From positions 1 through 64,000 of the forward strand of contig JAKOZG010000002.1 of NCBI GenBank assembly GCA_029780115.1: 64,000 bases of DNA, written 5' to 3'. Each line of letters opens with the position of its first letter. Position 1 is the stretch's first letter. The notes under the pieces were generated by a model that was not told where the DNA came from, searched no databases, and saw only the letters and a program-made list of their open reading frames with translations. Source of the DNA: Thermotogota bacterium (GTDB lineage Bacteria; Thermotogota; Thermotogae; Petrotogales; Petrotogaceae). Below are positions 34,653-45,234 of the stretch, piece after piece. The position numbers and the translations under genes were made by a program.

Positions 34653-36473
34653 TTGTACGATCCGAATTTTATTAGAAATGTAGCTATAATTGCTCATATT
34701 GACCATGGGAAAACAACTCTCATGGATAGAATTCTGGAGTTAACTCACACCATAGACGAAAGAAATATGAGAGAACAGTTCTTGGATTCTATGGACTTAG
34801 AAAGAGAGAAAGGAATTACAATAAAATCACATCCAGTAAAAGTGTTTTACAAATCAAAAAATGGACAAGATTATGAATTAAATATTCTAGATACTCCTGG
34901 GCATATTGACTTTACTTACGAAGTCTCCAGAAGTTTAGCTGCTTGTGAAGGAGCAATATTGCTAGTGGATGCCACGCAAGGTGTGCAAGCTCAAACAGTT
35001 ACTAATGCATACTTGGCACTAGAAAACGATTTAGAAATTATTGGAGCAATAAATAAAATTGATCTTCCAAGTGCAAATATTGAAGAAACCTTGTTAGAAA
35101 TAAATGATTTGGTGGGTATAGATCCTGATTCAATTGTAAAAATTAGTGCTAAAACTGGTGAAGGAGTTACGGATCTTCTTGAATTAATTATAGATAAAGT
35201 TCCTCCACCTACATTAAAAGGTTCTCCAAACGATAAATTAAAAGCTCTTGTGTTTGATGCGAAGTATGATAAATATAGGGGTGTCATAGTATATTCAAGA
35301 ATATTTGGAGGTACAGTAAAGAAAAATGATAAAATCTTGTTTATGGCTAGCGGAAAATCATATGAAGTATCAGAGGTTGGCGTTTTTCATCCTGATATGA
35401 TTGAAATAGACAGTTTGTCTGCTGGAGAAATAGGATACCTAATAGCGGGTATTAAAGAAATTCAAGAAGCAAAAGTGGGGGACACTATTACTAATGCACA
35501 AAATCCAGCAGATAAACCCTTGCCGGGTTATAAAGAGGTTAAACCTATGGTATACGCTGGGTTATACCCTGGTTTGCCAGAATACTATGAGGATTTAAGA
35601 AAGGCTCTTGAAAAATTAAAATTAAATGATGCTTCTCTTGTTTTTATGCCTGAAAATTCTCCAGCTCTAGGTTATGGATTTAGAGTCGGATTTCTTGGTC
35701 TGTTACACATGGAAATAATAAAAGAAAGAATTCAACGTGAATTTGGTTTAGCTGTAATCCTTACAGTCCCAAGTGTAATATACAAAGCTAAGCTCAAAAA
35801 TGGAGAGGAAGTTGAAATTACAAATCCTTCTCAATTTCCAGACCAAGAATACATTGAGGCTGTATACGAACCTTATTGTAAGCTTGACATAATTACTCCC
35901 CCAGAATATATGGGAGATTTAATAAACTTAGCTCAAATTGAAAAAAGAGGAGAGTTTTTATATGTTTCAAATGCAGGAAAGAATAGAGTCGTCCTTCATT
36001 TTGAAATTCCTTTAGCAGAAATAATCTTTGATTTTTTTGATAAAATGAAAGCTTTAAGTAAAGGGTATGCCTCTATGGATTATGAATTGATTGGTTATAG
36101 AGAATCAAAATTAGTCAAAATAGAAATTTACATAAATAAAGAAAAAGTTGATGCCTTATCCTATATTGTGCACGAATCGAAAGCTTACGATGTCGCTAGA
36201 AAATTAGTCGATAAACTCAAAGATTTGATTCCTAGACATCAATTTGAAATACCTATTCAAGCATATTGTAAAGGTAAAATTATTGCTAGATCGACAATAA
36301 AAGCATTAAGAAAAGACGTCCTTCAAAAATGTTATGGGGGAGATGTAACGAGAAAAATGAAACTTTTAGAGAAACAAAAAGAAGGTAAAAAGCGAATGCG
36401 AGAAATTGGAGAAGTTAGTATTCCACAAGAAGCATTCTTAGCGCTGCTAAAAATAGATGAAGATGAAAAGTAA
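34653..36473 (+). CDS. lepA: Elongation factor 4 (LepA)
   Basis: Ribosome-associated translational GTPase that back-translocates or remodels stalled ribosomes. 606 aa. G1 AHIDHGKTTL near residue 14, G3 DTPGHIDF near 80, G4 NKIDLP near 133; the C-terminal LepA domain includes KMRLLEKQKEGKKRM-like KMKLLEKQKEGKKRM. It lacks EF-G domain IV. Start is TTG 34653 behind GGAGGTG. A shared terminator separates it from uvrB. Confidence 0.97.
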   Translation: MYDPNFIRNVAIIAHIDHGKTTLMDRILELTHTIDERNMREQFLDSMDLEREKGITIKSHPVKVFYKSKNGQDYELNILDTPGHIDFTYEVSRSLAACEGAILLVDATQGVQAQTVTNAYLALENDLEIIGAINKIDLPSANIEETLLEINDLVGIDPDSIVKISAKTGEGVTDLLELIIDKVPPPTLKGSPNDKLKALVFDAKYDKYRGVIVYSRIFGGTVKKNDKILFMASGKSYEVSEVGVFHPDMIEIDSLSAGEIGYLIAGIKEIQEAKVGDTITNAQNPADKPLPGYKEVKPMVYAGLYPGLPEYYEDLRKALEKLKLNDASLVFMPENSPALGYGFRVGFLGLLHMEIIKERIQREFGLAVILTVPSVIYKAKLKNGEEVEITNPSQFPDQEYIEAVYEPYCKLDIITPPEYMGDLINLAQIEKRGEFLYVSNAGKNRVVLHFEIPLAEIIFDFFDKMKALSKGYASMDYELIGYRESKLVKIEIYINKEKVDALSYIVHESKAYDVARKLVDKLKDLIPRHQFEIPIQAYCKGKIIARSTIKALRKDVLQKCYGGDVTRKMKLLEKQKEGKKRMREIGEVSIPQEAFLALLKIDEDEK

Positions 36474-36504
36474 AAAGGTGCAAATGAATTTGCACCTTTT
36501 AATT
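36473..36504. terminator. Bidirectional terminator between lepA and uvrB
   Basis: AAAAGGTGCAAA (36473-36484) pairs with TTTGCACCTTTT (36489-36500) around a 4-nt loop. It overlaps the end of uvrB by two bases. Confidence 0.9.
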
Positions 36505-38475
36505 TTGCTTAATATTATACTTTCTTGTTATTCTTTTTATCTCGTCTCTATATCGTGCTGCATCTTCATATCTTAACTCGGATGCTGCTTCATACATTTT
36601 CTCTTCTAGAAGAGCTAGATAGTCTTCAGGCGAAATGCTTTCTTCTACAGCAAATATTAGATCATTTTCTTTAATTTCCGATTCTTTAAATGGGGCAAAT
36701 ATATCGTCGGGCAACTTTTTTATTATACTTTTTGGTGTAATGTTATTTTCTTCGTTATATTTCATCTGAATTTTTCTTCTTCTGTTTGTTTCATATATAG
36801 CTGTTTTCATTGCTTCTGTTACTCTATCAGCATATAATAATACCTTTCCGTTTATATTACGTGCGGCTCTTCCTATTGTCTGGATAAGTGTAGTTTCAGA
36901 TCTTAAAAAACCTTCTCTATCGGCATCCATGACAGCGACCAAGGATACTTCCGGTAAATCTAATCCTTCTCTCAATAAATTAACTCCTACAACTACATCA
37001 ACTTCACCATTTCTCAATTTTTTAACTACGTCGGCTCTCTCTATAGTGTCTAACTCTGAATGAAGATACAGCGATTTTACTCCCAACAAATTAAGATGAT
37101 CGGATAAAATTTCGGCATCTTTTTTAGTTAAAACGACGGCGAGAGCTCTTTCTCCTTTTTCAACCACATTTTTAACCTCAGAAATAAAATCATCCACTTG
37201 TCCTTCGGTAGGTTTTACAACAACTTCAGGATCTATTAAACCAGTTGGTCTAATAATTTGCTCAACAACTTGTTCAGATATTTCCATTTCAAATGGTCCT
37301 GGGGTTGCAGATACAAAAATAATTTGATTAGTTCTATCCAAAAATTCGTCGAATCGTAATGGACGATTATCCAAAGCCGCAGGCAATCTAAATCCGTAAT
37401 CTACCAAATTCTTTTTTCTAGCGTAATCTCCTCTAAACATTGCTCTTAATTGGGGAACCGCTATATGAGATTCGTCTATAAAGGTTACAAAATCATCATC
37501 AAAATAATCTAAAAGAGTCCAAGGTGAATCTCCGGGATTTCTTCCATCAAAATACCTTGAATAGTTTTCTATACCCTTACAATATCCCAAAGTTTGGAGA
37601 AATTCTATATCCTGTCTTGTTCTTTGTTCTATTCTTTGAGCTTCTAAAAGTTTTCCTTCCTTTTTAAAATGATCTATCTGTTTTATTAGATCTTTTTCTA
37701 TTTCACTTATTGCTGATAATATCTTTTCATCACTAGTTACAAACTCTTTAGCGGGATATATAATGATCTTGTCATATTCTTCTATAATAGTACGATTAAA
37801 AACATCAAAAGCCTCAATACGCTCAACTTCATCATCAAAAAAGGTTATCCTTATTCCAAAATCTTCATACGGAGGAAATATTTCTAATATTTCTCCCTTC
37901 CAACGAAAAATTCCTCCAAGATAATCTTTTTCCTGACGTGTATATTGCATTCTACCTAATTTTAACAAGATATTTCTCCGTGGATAACTTTCTCCTACTC
38001 TCAAATATAGATTAATATTAGAGAAATCATCCGGGTTTCCAGAAGCATATATAGCAGACACACTTGAAACAACAATTACATCTCTTCGAGTTAGTACAGA
38101 CTTTAAAGTTGAAAGCCTCATTTTAACCAAGATATCGTTTATATCCGCGTTCTTTTCTATGTATATATCTCTTGAAGGTATATATGCTTCGGGTTGATAA
38201 TAATCGTAGTAACTGACAAAAAATTCGACTTTATTTTCTGGGAAAAACTCTTTAAATTCATTGTATAATTGGACAGCCAATATTTTATTCGGTGATAAAA
38301 CTAAAGTAGGTCTATTGATTTTAGCAATCACATTTGCCATCGTAAATGTTTTTCCTGAACCTGTTACTCCAAGAAGAGTTTGAAACCTATAATTCTTTTC
38401 TATTCCTTTAACTAAATCATCAATTGCCTTGGGTTGATCTCCTTGTGGTTCATACTCAGAAACTAGTTTAAACAT
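36499..38475 (-). CDS. uvrB: UvrABC system protein B
   Basis: Damage-verifying helicase-like subunit of nucleotide excision repair, 658 aa. Walker [11 protein letters not shown] near 40; beta-hairpin region [12 protein letters not shown] near 92; helicase motif DESH near 335; motif [11 protein letters not shown] near 535. The C-terminal UVR motif ([17 protein letters not shown]) binds UvrC. It is the last gene of a leftward unit beginning near the SRP RNA. Confidence 0.98.
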   Translation of the reverse strand: MFKLVSEYEPQGDQPKAIDDLVKGIEKNYRFQTLLGVTGSGKTFTMANVIAKINRPTLVLSPNKILAVQLYNEFKEFFPENKVEFFVSYYDYYQPEAYIPSRDIYIEKNADINDILVKMRLSTLKSVLTRRDVIVVSSVSAIYASGNPDDFSNINLYLRVGESYPRRNILLKLGRMQYTRQEKDYLGGIFRWKGEILEIFPPYEDFGIRITFFDDEVERIEAFDVFNRTIIEEYDKIIIYPAKEFVTSDEKILSAISEIEKDLIKQIDHFKKEGKLLEAQRIEQRTRQDIEFLQTLGYCKGIENYSRYFDGRNPGDSPWTLLDYFDDDFVTFIDESHIAVPQLRAMFRGDYARKKNLVDYGFRLPAALDNRPLRFDEFLDRTNQIIFVSATPGPFEMEISEQVVEQIIRPTGLIDPEVVVKPTEGQVDDFISEVKNVVEKGERALAVVLTKKDAEILSDHLNLLGVKSLYLHSELDTIERADVVKKLRNGEVDVVVGVNLLREGLDLPEVSLVAVMDADREGFLRSETTLIQTIGRAARNINGKVLLYADRVTEAMKTAIYETNRRRKIQMKYNEENNITPKSIIKKLPDDIFAPFKESEIKENDLIFAVEESISPEDYLALLEEKMYEAASELRYEDAARYRDEIKRITRKYNIKQN

Positions 38476-38504
38476 ATCGATCGTCGCCTCCTAGAAACTA
38501 AAAA

Positions 38505-39722
38505 CTAAAATCTTATGGAAATCCCCAAATTTATAGTTAAATTGTTTCCTAAATCTAATTCGCTTTTTTGTGGTAGCAATATATTATAACCAAGCCCACA
38601 ATTTAAACCAATTTTTTTATTTAAATAATAAGAAAATTCGGTCTTAGGAGTCAACTTAAAATATACATAAGAATTTCCTTCTTTTGTGCTTACATTTTTT
38701 AATCCAATAGACGTACCCAGAAACAAAATTGAATCTCTTTGTGTAAAATAGTTCAAATAACCTAATTTCAAATCTATATCAAAAGAGAGAAGATTTTTTT
38801 CAAACAGAAATTGAAAATCAGTACCCATGTAAAAATGTTTGTAATTATCAATACCTATCTCAAAACCAAATCCATTCCTTTGAAAACTTTCGTTTAAATA
38901 ATAAACATCAACCACATTCCTAAAAGGAGATAAATAGGGATTTTCTATAACACAAACATTTTCATTTTTGTAATCAAAACTCCTCGGTGCTTCTAATATT
39001 TTTAATTTACTTTCAAAATCCCAAACCTCTTCTGCTATCAGTACTCCTTCATATTTATCAAGAGATTGTCCTTGATACTCGATTGTATTGACAAATTCAA
39101 ACATCATCCCTTTGTGTACACCAATGTTTTCTCCGGCATCGATATATACATAACTATCTTCAATTCTTAAAATATTAGCTTTTATCTTAAAAAGATTATT
39201 CAAACTCATTACAATATAAGTAGTAAGATTGTTAACTGCGTTCCTTCTAGCACTAAAATATGCTTCCAGATCACTTTGATATCTTCCTACGGTATAAGTT
39301 CCTTGAGAAGAAAAAATTTGAGAGTAAAAACTTTCTCCAGTGGATACTTTTATAACTTCACATTTTGCAATAATATTATACTCCCACCACACCAAATCAG
39401 GCGTTATTTCCTTATTTGGAAAGCTTTCTAGTATCTTAATATACACCAAAAAATCTACATCCAGATCAATTTTATCGCTTTTACCCAAGATATCACTTAT
39501 ATTTTTCAAAAAAATATCATCGCGAGTCACTACTTTATATTTACCTTGTTGCTGCATTATTGTTTTTAAATTGTAATCTAACAATGAAGATATTTCTGAA
39601 TCTCCTTCTGTATAAATCAAAAAGGTCCTTCTTAAATCAAAATCCGTGCTTGAACGTGAATATCCCAATGATAACATTAGAATTAAAAACAAAATTACTA
39701 AAGATATTTTTTTCAATCTCAA
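38505..39722 (-). CDS. Exported protein with FlgT/CsgG-like N-terminal region and C-terminal beta-strand (barrel-like) region
   Basis: About 405 aa. A signal peptide is at the N-terminus (ISLVILFLILMLSLGYS). Residues about 25-220 carry a YTEGDSEISSLLDYNLK start, VTRDD, then YVYIDAGENIGVHKGMMFEF, which resembles the FlgT/CsgG-associated fold. The last 130 residues alternate polar and hydrophobic residues and end in ...NLGISIRF, the terminal Phe pattern of outer-membrane barrels. It may belong to the Thermotogota outer sheath. Start TTG 39722 or 39716 follows AAGGTGG. Assignment is tentative. Confidence 0.55.
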   Translation of the reverse strand: MRLKKISLVILFLILMLSLGYSRSSTDFDLRRTFLIYTEGDSEISSLLDYNLKTIMQQQGKYKVVTRDDIFLKNISDILGKSDKIDLDVDFLVYIKILESFPNKEITPDLVWWEYNIIAKCEVIKVSTGESFYSQIFSSQGTYTVGRYQSDLEAYFSARRNAVNNLTTYIVMSLNNLFKIKANILRIEDSYVYIDAGENIGVHKGMMFEFVNTIEYQGQSLDKYEGVLIAEEVWDFESKLKILEAPRSFDYKNENVCVIENPYLSPFRNVVDVYYLNESFQRNGFGFEIGIDNYKHFYMGTDFQFLFEKNLLSFDIDLKLGYLNYFTQRDSILFLGTSIGLKNVSTKEGNSYVYFKLTPKTEFSYYLNKKIGLNCGLGYNILLPQKSELDLGNNLTINLGISIRF

Positions 39723-39732
39723 TCCACCTTCT

Positions 39733-40539
39733 TTATAAGGCAGAAATTTTCTCTGCCAAATCTTTTTGGCCCCTTTTGACAGCACATTTATAAAGTTGAA
39801 GTTTCTCATCAAGAATTATCCCTGCATCAAACAACAATTTTTCATCTAAAAGTATAAAATCATTAAATTCTCCCTTAAACAATTCTCTACCCTCTTTTAA
39901 TAAGAATACTTTAGGTTTAAAATTAGCAAATTCATTTATCCAATGCGTAGAAACTATTATTGTTTTACCCAAATCATGTAAATCTTTTATTAATGAAAAT
40001 ATTGATTGCTTCGTACAATAGTCAAGACCAACAGTGGGTTCGTCAAATATTATGTATTCTGGATTATACGATAGAATAGATATAATCGCAACCTTTCTCA
40101 TCTCTCCACCTGACAATTCGAAAGGATTTTTGTCAAGATAATCAAGAGGAAGGTTGACTAAGTCTAAGTAATATTTAATTTGTTCTTCTGTCAATTCTAT
40201 CCCAAAATTGTTGGGTCCAAATAAAATTTCTTCTTTCACCGTGGGCAAAAAGAATTGAGATTCTGCATATTGAAAAACTATTCCTATTTTTTTTCTGATA
40301 TCTTTAATGTTTATTCTCTTATCTTTTGTGGACATCCCTTCTACTTTTACATCTCCTGATTGAGGGAGAAGTAAGCCGTTCATTAAACTAATAAGAGTGG
40401 TTTTTCCAGATCCTGTATGACCAACTATTAACCACATTTCACCTTTGTTTATTTCCAAATTTATGTCAAATAATGCTTCTTTTTCAAATGGAGTCCTTAA
40501 ACCATATGTATAAGATGCATTTTCTACTCTTATCGACAT
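39733..40539 (-). CDS. ecfA2: Energy-coupling factor transporter ATPase (EcfA2-like)
   Basis: ATPase of an ECF vitamin/metal importer, 268 aa. Walker A VGHTGSGKTTL near 38, Q-loop FQYAESQFF near 90, signature LSGGEMRKVAI near 142, Walker B IIFDEPTVGLD near 162, switch His in STHWINE. The FQYAESQ form of the Q-loop is typical of ECF ATPases. It overlaps ecfA1 by 10 nt. EcfT and substrate-binding S components are not in this window. Confidence 0.9.
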   Translation of the reverse strand: MSIRVENASYTYGLRTPFEKEALFDINLEINKGEMWLIVGHTGSGKTTLISLMNGLLLPQSGDVKVEGMSTKDKRINIKDIRKKIGIVFQYAESQFFLPTVKEEILFGPNNFGIELTEEQIKYYLDLVNLPLDYLDKNPFELSGGEMRKVAIISILSYNPEYIIFDEPTVGLDYCTKQSIFSLIKDLHDLGKTIIVSTHWINEFANFKPKVFLLKEGRELFKGEFNDFILLDEKLLFDAGIILDEKLQLYKCAVKRGQKDLAEKISAL

Positions 40540-41282
40540 AATTCATCAACCAACTTTTCAAATCCTAAATTTAACTCTTTTTTAATTTTAGTTCTAAAAG
40601 GTAATTCAACTTCTATTATATTTTTAGAATAAAATTCCTCTTTTGGTCCATCAAAAATTATATCACCTTTATCTAAAGCTATTATTCTTGTAACATCTTC
40701 CAAATCAGAAGGTTGATGCGAAGCAATAACTATAGTTTCTCCCATCTCTATAAGCTTTTTGATAACATTATAAATTTCATTTCTGCCTTTAGGGTCAAGC
40801 ATCGAAGTAGGTTCATCCATCAAAATTACTTCTGGTTCCATAACAAGAATAGAAGCAATAGCCAACCTTTGTTTTTGTCCTCCAGAGAGCGTATTAGGAT
40901 CAGCATGTTCCAGCCCTTTTAAATTAACCGTTGATAAAGCCCATTCTATTTTTTCTATCATTTTTTCTCTAGGTACGCCTATGTTTTCTAAACCAAACGC
41001 TACATCCTCTTCAACAGTTACGCCGATAATCTGATTTTCTGGGTTTTGAAAAATATACCCTATCTTTCTTCTGTTTTTTTCATCTAAAGCATGATTCTTA
41101 AAATAAACTTCACCTGAATAAGGCTGAAGTATACCCGACATAACTTTTAGCAAAGTTGACTTTCCGCTTCCGTTATAACCAACCAAGCCTATAAATTCAC
41201 CTTTTTCTATATTAATATTAATATTTTTTAAAACTTCATTTTCTCCATACTTGAAAGATAAATTTTTACACCCAAAAAACAT
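40530..41282 (-). CDS. ecfA1: Energy-coupling factor transporter ATPase (EcfA1-like)
   Basis: Partner ATPase of EcfA2, 250 aa. Walker A VGYNGSGKSTL near 35, Q-loop FQNPENQIIG near 80, signature LSGGQKQRLAI near 135, Walker B ILMDEPTSMLD near 157, switch His in ASHQPSD. FQNPENQ is the classic EcfA1/CbiO signature. The two together would form the heterodimeric motor. Confidence 0.92.
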   Translation of the reverse strand: MFFGCKNLSFKYGENEVLKNININIEKGEFIGLVGYNGSGKSTLLKVMSGILQPYSGEVYFKNHALDEKNRRKIGYIFQNPENQIIGVTVEEDVAFGLENIGVPREKMIEKIEWALSTVNLKGLEHADPNTLSGGQKQRLAIASILVMEPEVILMDEPTSMLDPKGRNEIYNVIKKLIEMGETIVIASHQPSDLEDVTRIIALDKGDIIFDGPKEEFYSKNIIEVELPFRTKIKKELNLGFEKLVDELCR

Positions 41283-41286
41283 GTTA

Positions 41287-42045
41287 CTAATCCCTCTTCA
41301 TTGAAAGATAAACTCTAAAGCCACCCGATTTTTCGACTTCACTTACATTTCCAAAAATTTTTTTCATGTACAGCGACAAACTACTACCACCTTTATTGTG
41401 GTAAGCAACTAAAAAAAGTTTTCCATTTGACACCAAAAACACCTTGGCTTGCTCAACTAACTTATGTAAAACAGTTTTACCTGCAACAATTGGGGGATTA
41501 CAAACAATCACATCAAAAAGTTCGTTCCCCCAAGGTTCAAACAAATTACCTTGCTTTATAATTGCTTGCGCATTGTTATCTTTAGCATTAATTTTTGAAA
41601 AATCAACTGCTCTTGAATTAATATCACTCATGTAAAGAGTAATATCTGGGTATTCTTTCTTCAAGGTAATTCCTATAACTCCATATCCACAACCCATATC
41701 CAAAACTTTTTCATTAGTCAGTTTGACACTTTCTATTAATAATATAGAAGCTTTGTCAATTCTTTTTTTGCCATAGACACCTGATGGAGCCTTAAACTTA
41801 TATTGATGGCCGTTCTTTAGTGTCAAAATATGCTCTTTTACCCTTAACTCCGAAGTAGGGTTTTCAGTATAATAATGTTCAAACCGATCTACAGGAGTTT
41901 TAGCAGTCACTTTTTCTTCTAGCAAATCAGACATTAAATCACTGTTTACCTTAGCTATTACTTCTTCAACGCTAAGAAAAGCTAAATCTTCGGGACCATA
42001 TATCTGAACATCCTCATAAACTTCTTTGCCTTTCTTTCGAGTCAT
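41287..42045 (-). CDS. Class I SAM-dependent methyltransferase, RsmC-like
   Basis: About 252 aa. SAM motif I VLDMGCGYGVIGI lies near 140; motif IV VIVCNPPIVAGKTV near 200 has the NPP(Y/I) signature of N-methyltransferases acting on bases in RNA, as in RsmC/RlmG (COG2813). Residues 1-85 form an extra domain (RKKGKEVYEDVQIYGPED) of unknown role. ATG 42045 follows GGAGG at 11 nt; a longer frame would run into the SRP RNA gene. Likely rRNA guanine methylation. Confidence 0.8.
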   Translation of the reverse strand: MTRKKGKEVYEDVQIYGPEDLAFLSVEEVIAKVNSDLMSDLLEEKVTAKTPVDRFEHYYTENPTSELRVKEHILTLKNGHQYKFKAPSGVYGKKRIDKASILLIESVKLTNEKVLDMGCGYGVIGITLKKEYPDITLYMSDINSRAVDFSKINAKDNNAQAIIKQGNLFEPWGNELFDVIVCNPPIVAGKTVLHKLVEQAKVFLVSNGKLFLVAYHNKGGSSLSLYMKKIFGNVSEVEKSGGFRVYLSMKRD

Positions 42046-42075
42046 ACCAACTTGTACCTCCTCAATCACTAAAGA

Positions 42076-42174
42076 TGGCTGGGTTGTACTGCCGCACCTG
42101 AGAATCACCGCTTATGGCTGCTCCCTTCCGGGCCTGACCAGGTTCACGGGTTCCCATTGCGCAGGACCCAGCCA
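42076..42174 (-). ncRNA. ffs: Signal recognition particle RNA, bacterial small type (4.5S)
   Basis: Minus strand hairpin closed by GGCTGGG/CCCAGCC. The tip contains the invariant domain IV: GGTCAGGCCCGGAAGGGAGC (42121-42141), with the GGAA tetraloop and the symmetric loop that binds Ffh. About 98 nt, the size of non-Alu bacterial SRP RNAs. It has a strong promoter but no terminator before the methyltransferase gene. Confidence 0.96.
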
Positions 42175-42193
42175 CATGTATATTTCCACCAAC

Positions 42194-42222
42194 ATTATAA
42201 CATTTTTTTTATTAAAATTCAA
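42194..42222 (-). promoter_or_regulatory. Promoter of the SRP RNA
   Basis: Minus strand TTGAAT (42217-42222), 17 nt, TATAAT (42194-42199) with TGT extension; about 20 nt upstream of the RNA. Confidence 0.85.
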
Positions 42223-42254
42223 CTTATTAGTATTAACTCATACATAAATATTAT

Positions 42255-42283
42255 TTATTATTAGTCTATAAAAATGGTAAAAT
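42255..42283 (+). promoter_or_regulatory. Probable promoter of the nitroreductase gene
   Basis: TTATTA (42255-42260), 17 nt, TAAAAT (42278-42283) with TGG extension. Weak -35. Confidence 0.4.
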
Positions 42284-42340
42284 TGGATCGGTACGACTTT
42301 GTTTTTTAAAAGTATTGAGAATACTAAGGAGGAATCTAGA

Positions 42341-42850
42341 ATGGAAATTTTAAAAGAGATTTTAAATCGTAGGAGCATTAGAAAATATAAAGACAAGGAA
42401 ATTCCAGATGAAGTAGTAGCAAAGCTTTTACATGCAGCCATGCAAGCTCCTTCTGCTAACAACCAGCAACCATGGGAATTCATTGTTGTCAAGAACAAAG
42501 AAACACTAAAAAAGATCTCAGAAGTTCAACCTTATGCAAAAATGGTTAAAGATGCAGCAGTTGCAATAATAGTTTGTGGAGATCTAGAAAAAGAAGTCTC
42601 AAAAGGCAGATGGGTTCAGGACTGTAGTGCAGCTACAGAAAACCTTTTACTTGAGGTTGTACATCAAGGATTAGGTGCTGTCTGGGTTGGCGTACATCCT
42701 AACAAAGAAAGAGAAGAAGCTCTTAGAAAATTGTTTAATTTGCCTGAAAACATTGTACCTTTATGCATAGTTCCAGTAGGATATCCCGCTGAGGAAAAAG
42801 GATATGAAAATAGATTCAAAGAGGAAAGAATACATTATGAGAGGTGGTAA
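42341..42850 (+). CDS. Nitroreductase family FMN oxidoreductase
   Basis: 169 aa, the compact nitroreductase fold that works as a dimer with two FMN. NRRSIRKYKDKEIP at the N-terminus binds the FMN phosphate; APSANNQQPWEFIVV and GLGAVWVGVHP follow. ATG 42341 lies behind AAGGAGGAA. The physiological substrate (quinones, NAD(P)H:flavin) cannot be told from sequence. Confidence 0.92.
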   Translation: MEILKEILNRRSIRKYKDKEIPDEVVAKLLHAAMQAPSANNQQPWEFIVVKNKETLKKISEVQPYAKMVKDAAVAIIVCGDLEKEVSKGRWVQDCSAATENLLLEVVHQGLGAVWVGVHPNKEREEALRKLFNLPENIVPLCIVPVGYPAEEKGYENRFKEERIHYERW

Positions 42851-42886
42851 GAAGCCATATTGGCTTTTTACCACTCTCATTTTTTG
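42839..42886 (+). terminator. Terminator of the nitroreductase gene
   Basis: A long stem pairs GAGAG-TGGTAA-AAGCC (42839-42856) with GGCTT-TTACCA-CTCTC (42862-42878), then a T-run. The stop codon lies inside the stem. Confidence 0.9.
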
Positions 42887-42902
42887 TTTTATAATATTTA
42901 AT

Positions 42903-43727
42903 TTAAAAATCGTTAGGATCTGCTCCATATCTTTTGTTTTGATCTAAACTGTCTATTATTTTCATATCTGACACACTTAACTCAAAATCAAAGATATCTG
43001 AATTTTCTTTGATTCTTTCTTTGCGAACAGATTTTGGTATAGTTATAACTTCATGCTGTAAATCCCATCGTAACACTATCTGAGCAGGAGTTTTATTATA
43101 TTTTTTTGCAATATTTACAATTTCTGGAATTTCGTTAACTTTTCCTCTCATCAAAGGGCTCCATGCTTCAACCTGAATTTTATTACTTTTACAAAAATTT
43201 AAAAGATCCCATTGTATCAAATGGGGATGAAATTCAATTTGATTGACCATTGGCACTATTTCGCATTTATCCATCACATCTTTTAAGTGATTTATTAAGA
43301 AGTTACTTACACCTATTGCCCTAACCTTCCCATCTTTATACAATTTTTCCAATGCTTTCCATGTCTCAATATATTTTCCGCTTACTGGCCAATGAATCAA
43401 ATATAAATCTAAATATTCTATATCCAATCTTTTTAAAGATTTTTGAAAACTTTTCAAAGTGCTTTCATAACCTTGGTTTGTGTTCCACACTTTAGACGTT
43501 ATAAAAATTTGCTCTCTAGGAACTCCACTATCTTTTATGGCTCGACCTATTTCTCTTTCGTTCTCATACATTTCTGCTGTATCTATCAATCTATAACCTA
43601 TACTTAAAGCATATTTTACTCCTTCTTTTAATTCATTTCCATGTGCTTTATAGGTACCATAACCTAGCCAAGGCATTTTTACTTTGTTCGCTAATTCAGT
43701 TGTATCATAAATACTTGAAATTTCCAC
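42903..43727 (-). CDS. Aldo/keto reductase
   Basis: NADPH-dependent reductase, TIM barrel, 274 aa. Catalytic tetrad: Asp and Tyr in DTAEMYENEREIG (about 51-63), Lys in ITSKVW (about 80) and His in LIHWPVSG (about 113). IPKSVRKERIKEN near 237 binds the 2'-phosphate of NADPH. Resembles the AKR5 2,5-diketogluconate/methylglyoxal reductase group. It follows tdk by 65 nt. Confidence 0.93.
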   Translation of the reverse strand: MEISSIYDTTELANKVKMPWLGYGTYKAHGNELKEGVKYALSIGYRLIDTAEMYENEREIGRAIKDSGVPREQIFITSKVWNTNQGYESTLKSFQKSLKRLDIEYLDLYLIHWPVSGKYIETWKALEKLYKDGKVRAIGVSNFLINHLKDVMDKCEIVPMVNQIEFHPHLIQWDLLNFCKSNKIQVEAWSPLMRGKVNEIPEIVNIAKKYNKTPAQIVLRWDLQHEVITIPKSVRKERIKENSDIFDFELSVSDMKIIDSLDQNKRYGADPNDF

Positions 43728-43792
43728 TTAAGACAACCTCCTCACTAACCCTTGTTTGAACATTTTAAAAATTCTTTTGAACCATCTTAAAT

Positions 43793-44410
<618 letters not shown>

Positions 44411-44464
44411 TCACTTCCTTATGAATGTGTTATGTCATTTAATTAATGAATCTGGATAAAAAAA

Positions 44465-45157
44465 CTAAAAATGTTCCTTAACTAAAGGTCCTACTTCGTT
44501 AAAAGCTTCTTTCCACAAAACGTCTATTCCATAATCTTTCAAAATATTTATTGATGGAGTTTTAAATATGTAATAATCTTTGTAATTGATTCTTCCAAAT
44601 GTTATAAAATATAATACGTACGCTAAAATAGCTTTTACATAGTAAAAATCATATAAGAGAGAAAAATTTTTTAAAAATGTACCGTATACTTCTTTAATAC
44701 GGGCATCTTCAATCCCATAATTATTATATAATTCCTCCTCAAAAATTCTAACAAATCTTGCTGGCAATCTTTGAGGAAAAAAATTCTTATCTAATCTAGC
44801 AACTGTTGTATGCCATTCTCTTTTTAATAAGGCAGCATCAATTAATGTTTCTAATTTTGTATGAGATTTGCCAGTAATTCTTTCCAAAATTGTTATTTGA
44901 GGATGAATTTTTTTGTCTAAGTAATTATGCAAATAATATCCTAGTGCATACTCTCGACTTTCTATTTCGAGTTTCTTAATTAAATTTGTTGTGTCAACTT
45001 CATGCAATGTATCCGCAATTATTTTATATTTAGGATCAGATTTATCGTAATAAAAAATATCTGGACCCATTAGACCTATATTAAACATCTTGACATTTTT
45101 CATGTTTCCAGGGAAAATCTTATGTCCAAAAATAATGTGTGTTAGATAACCCGGCAT
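44465..45157 (-). CDS. Zinc-dependent phospholipase C-like protein
   Basis: 230 aa, helical. PGYLTHIIFGHKIF at the N-terminus, MGPDIFYYDKSDP near 30 and ALGYYLHNYLDKKIHP near 70 match the zinc-dependent phospholipase C (PF00882-like) fold with His/Asp ligands. No signal peptide is seen, so it may act inside the cell. Substrate unknown; family members are often annotated only as hypothetical. Confidence 0.75.
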   Translation of the reverse strand: MPGYLTHIIFGHKIFPGNMKNVKMFNIGLMGPDIFYYDKSDPKYKIIADTLHEVDTTNLIKKLEIESREYALGYYLHNYLDKKIHPQITILERITGKSHTKLETLIDAALLKREWHTTVARLDKNFFPQRLPARFVRIFEEELYNNYGIEDARIKEVYGTFLKNFSLLYDFYYVKAILAYVLYFITFGRINYKDYYIFKTPSINILKDYGIDVLWKEAFNEVGPLVKEHF

Positions 45158-45234
45158 TTCATTCTCCTACCCCATTTTATTTTTCAACAATATATCTTTA
45201 CATTAATTTTATCACATTTTAACCTCATTCGAAA

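Noticed and set aside
42046-42108. Longer methyltransferase start inside the SRP RNA
   Set aside because: The RNA gene is certain, and ATG 42045 lies behind GGAGG.
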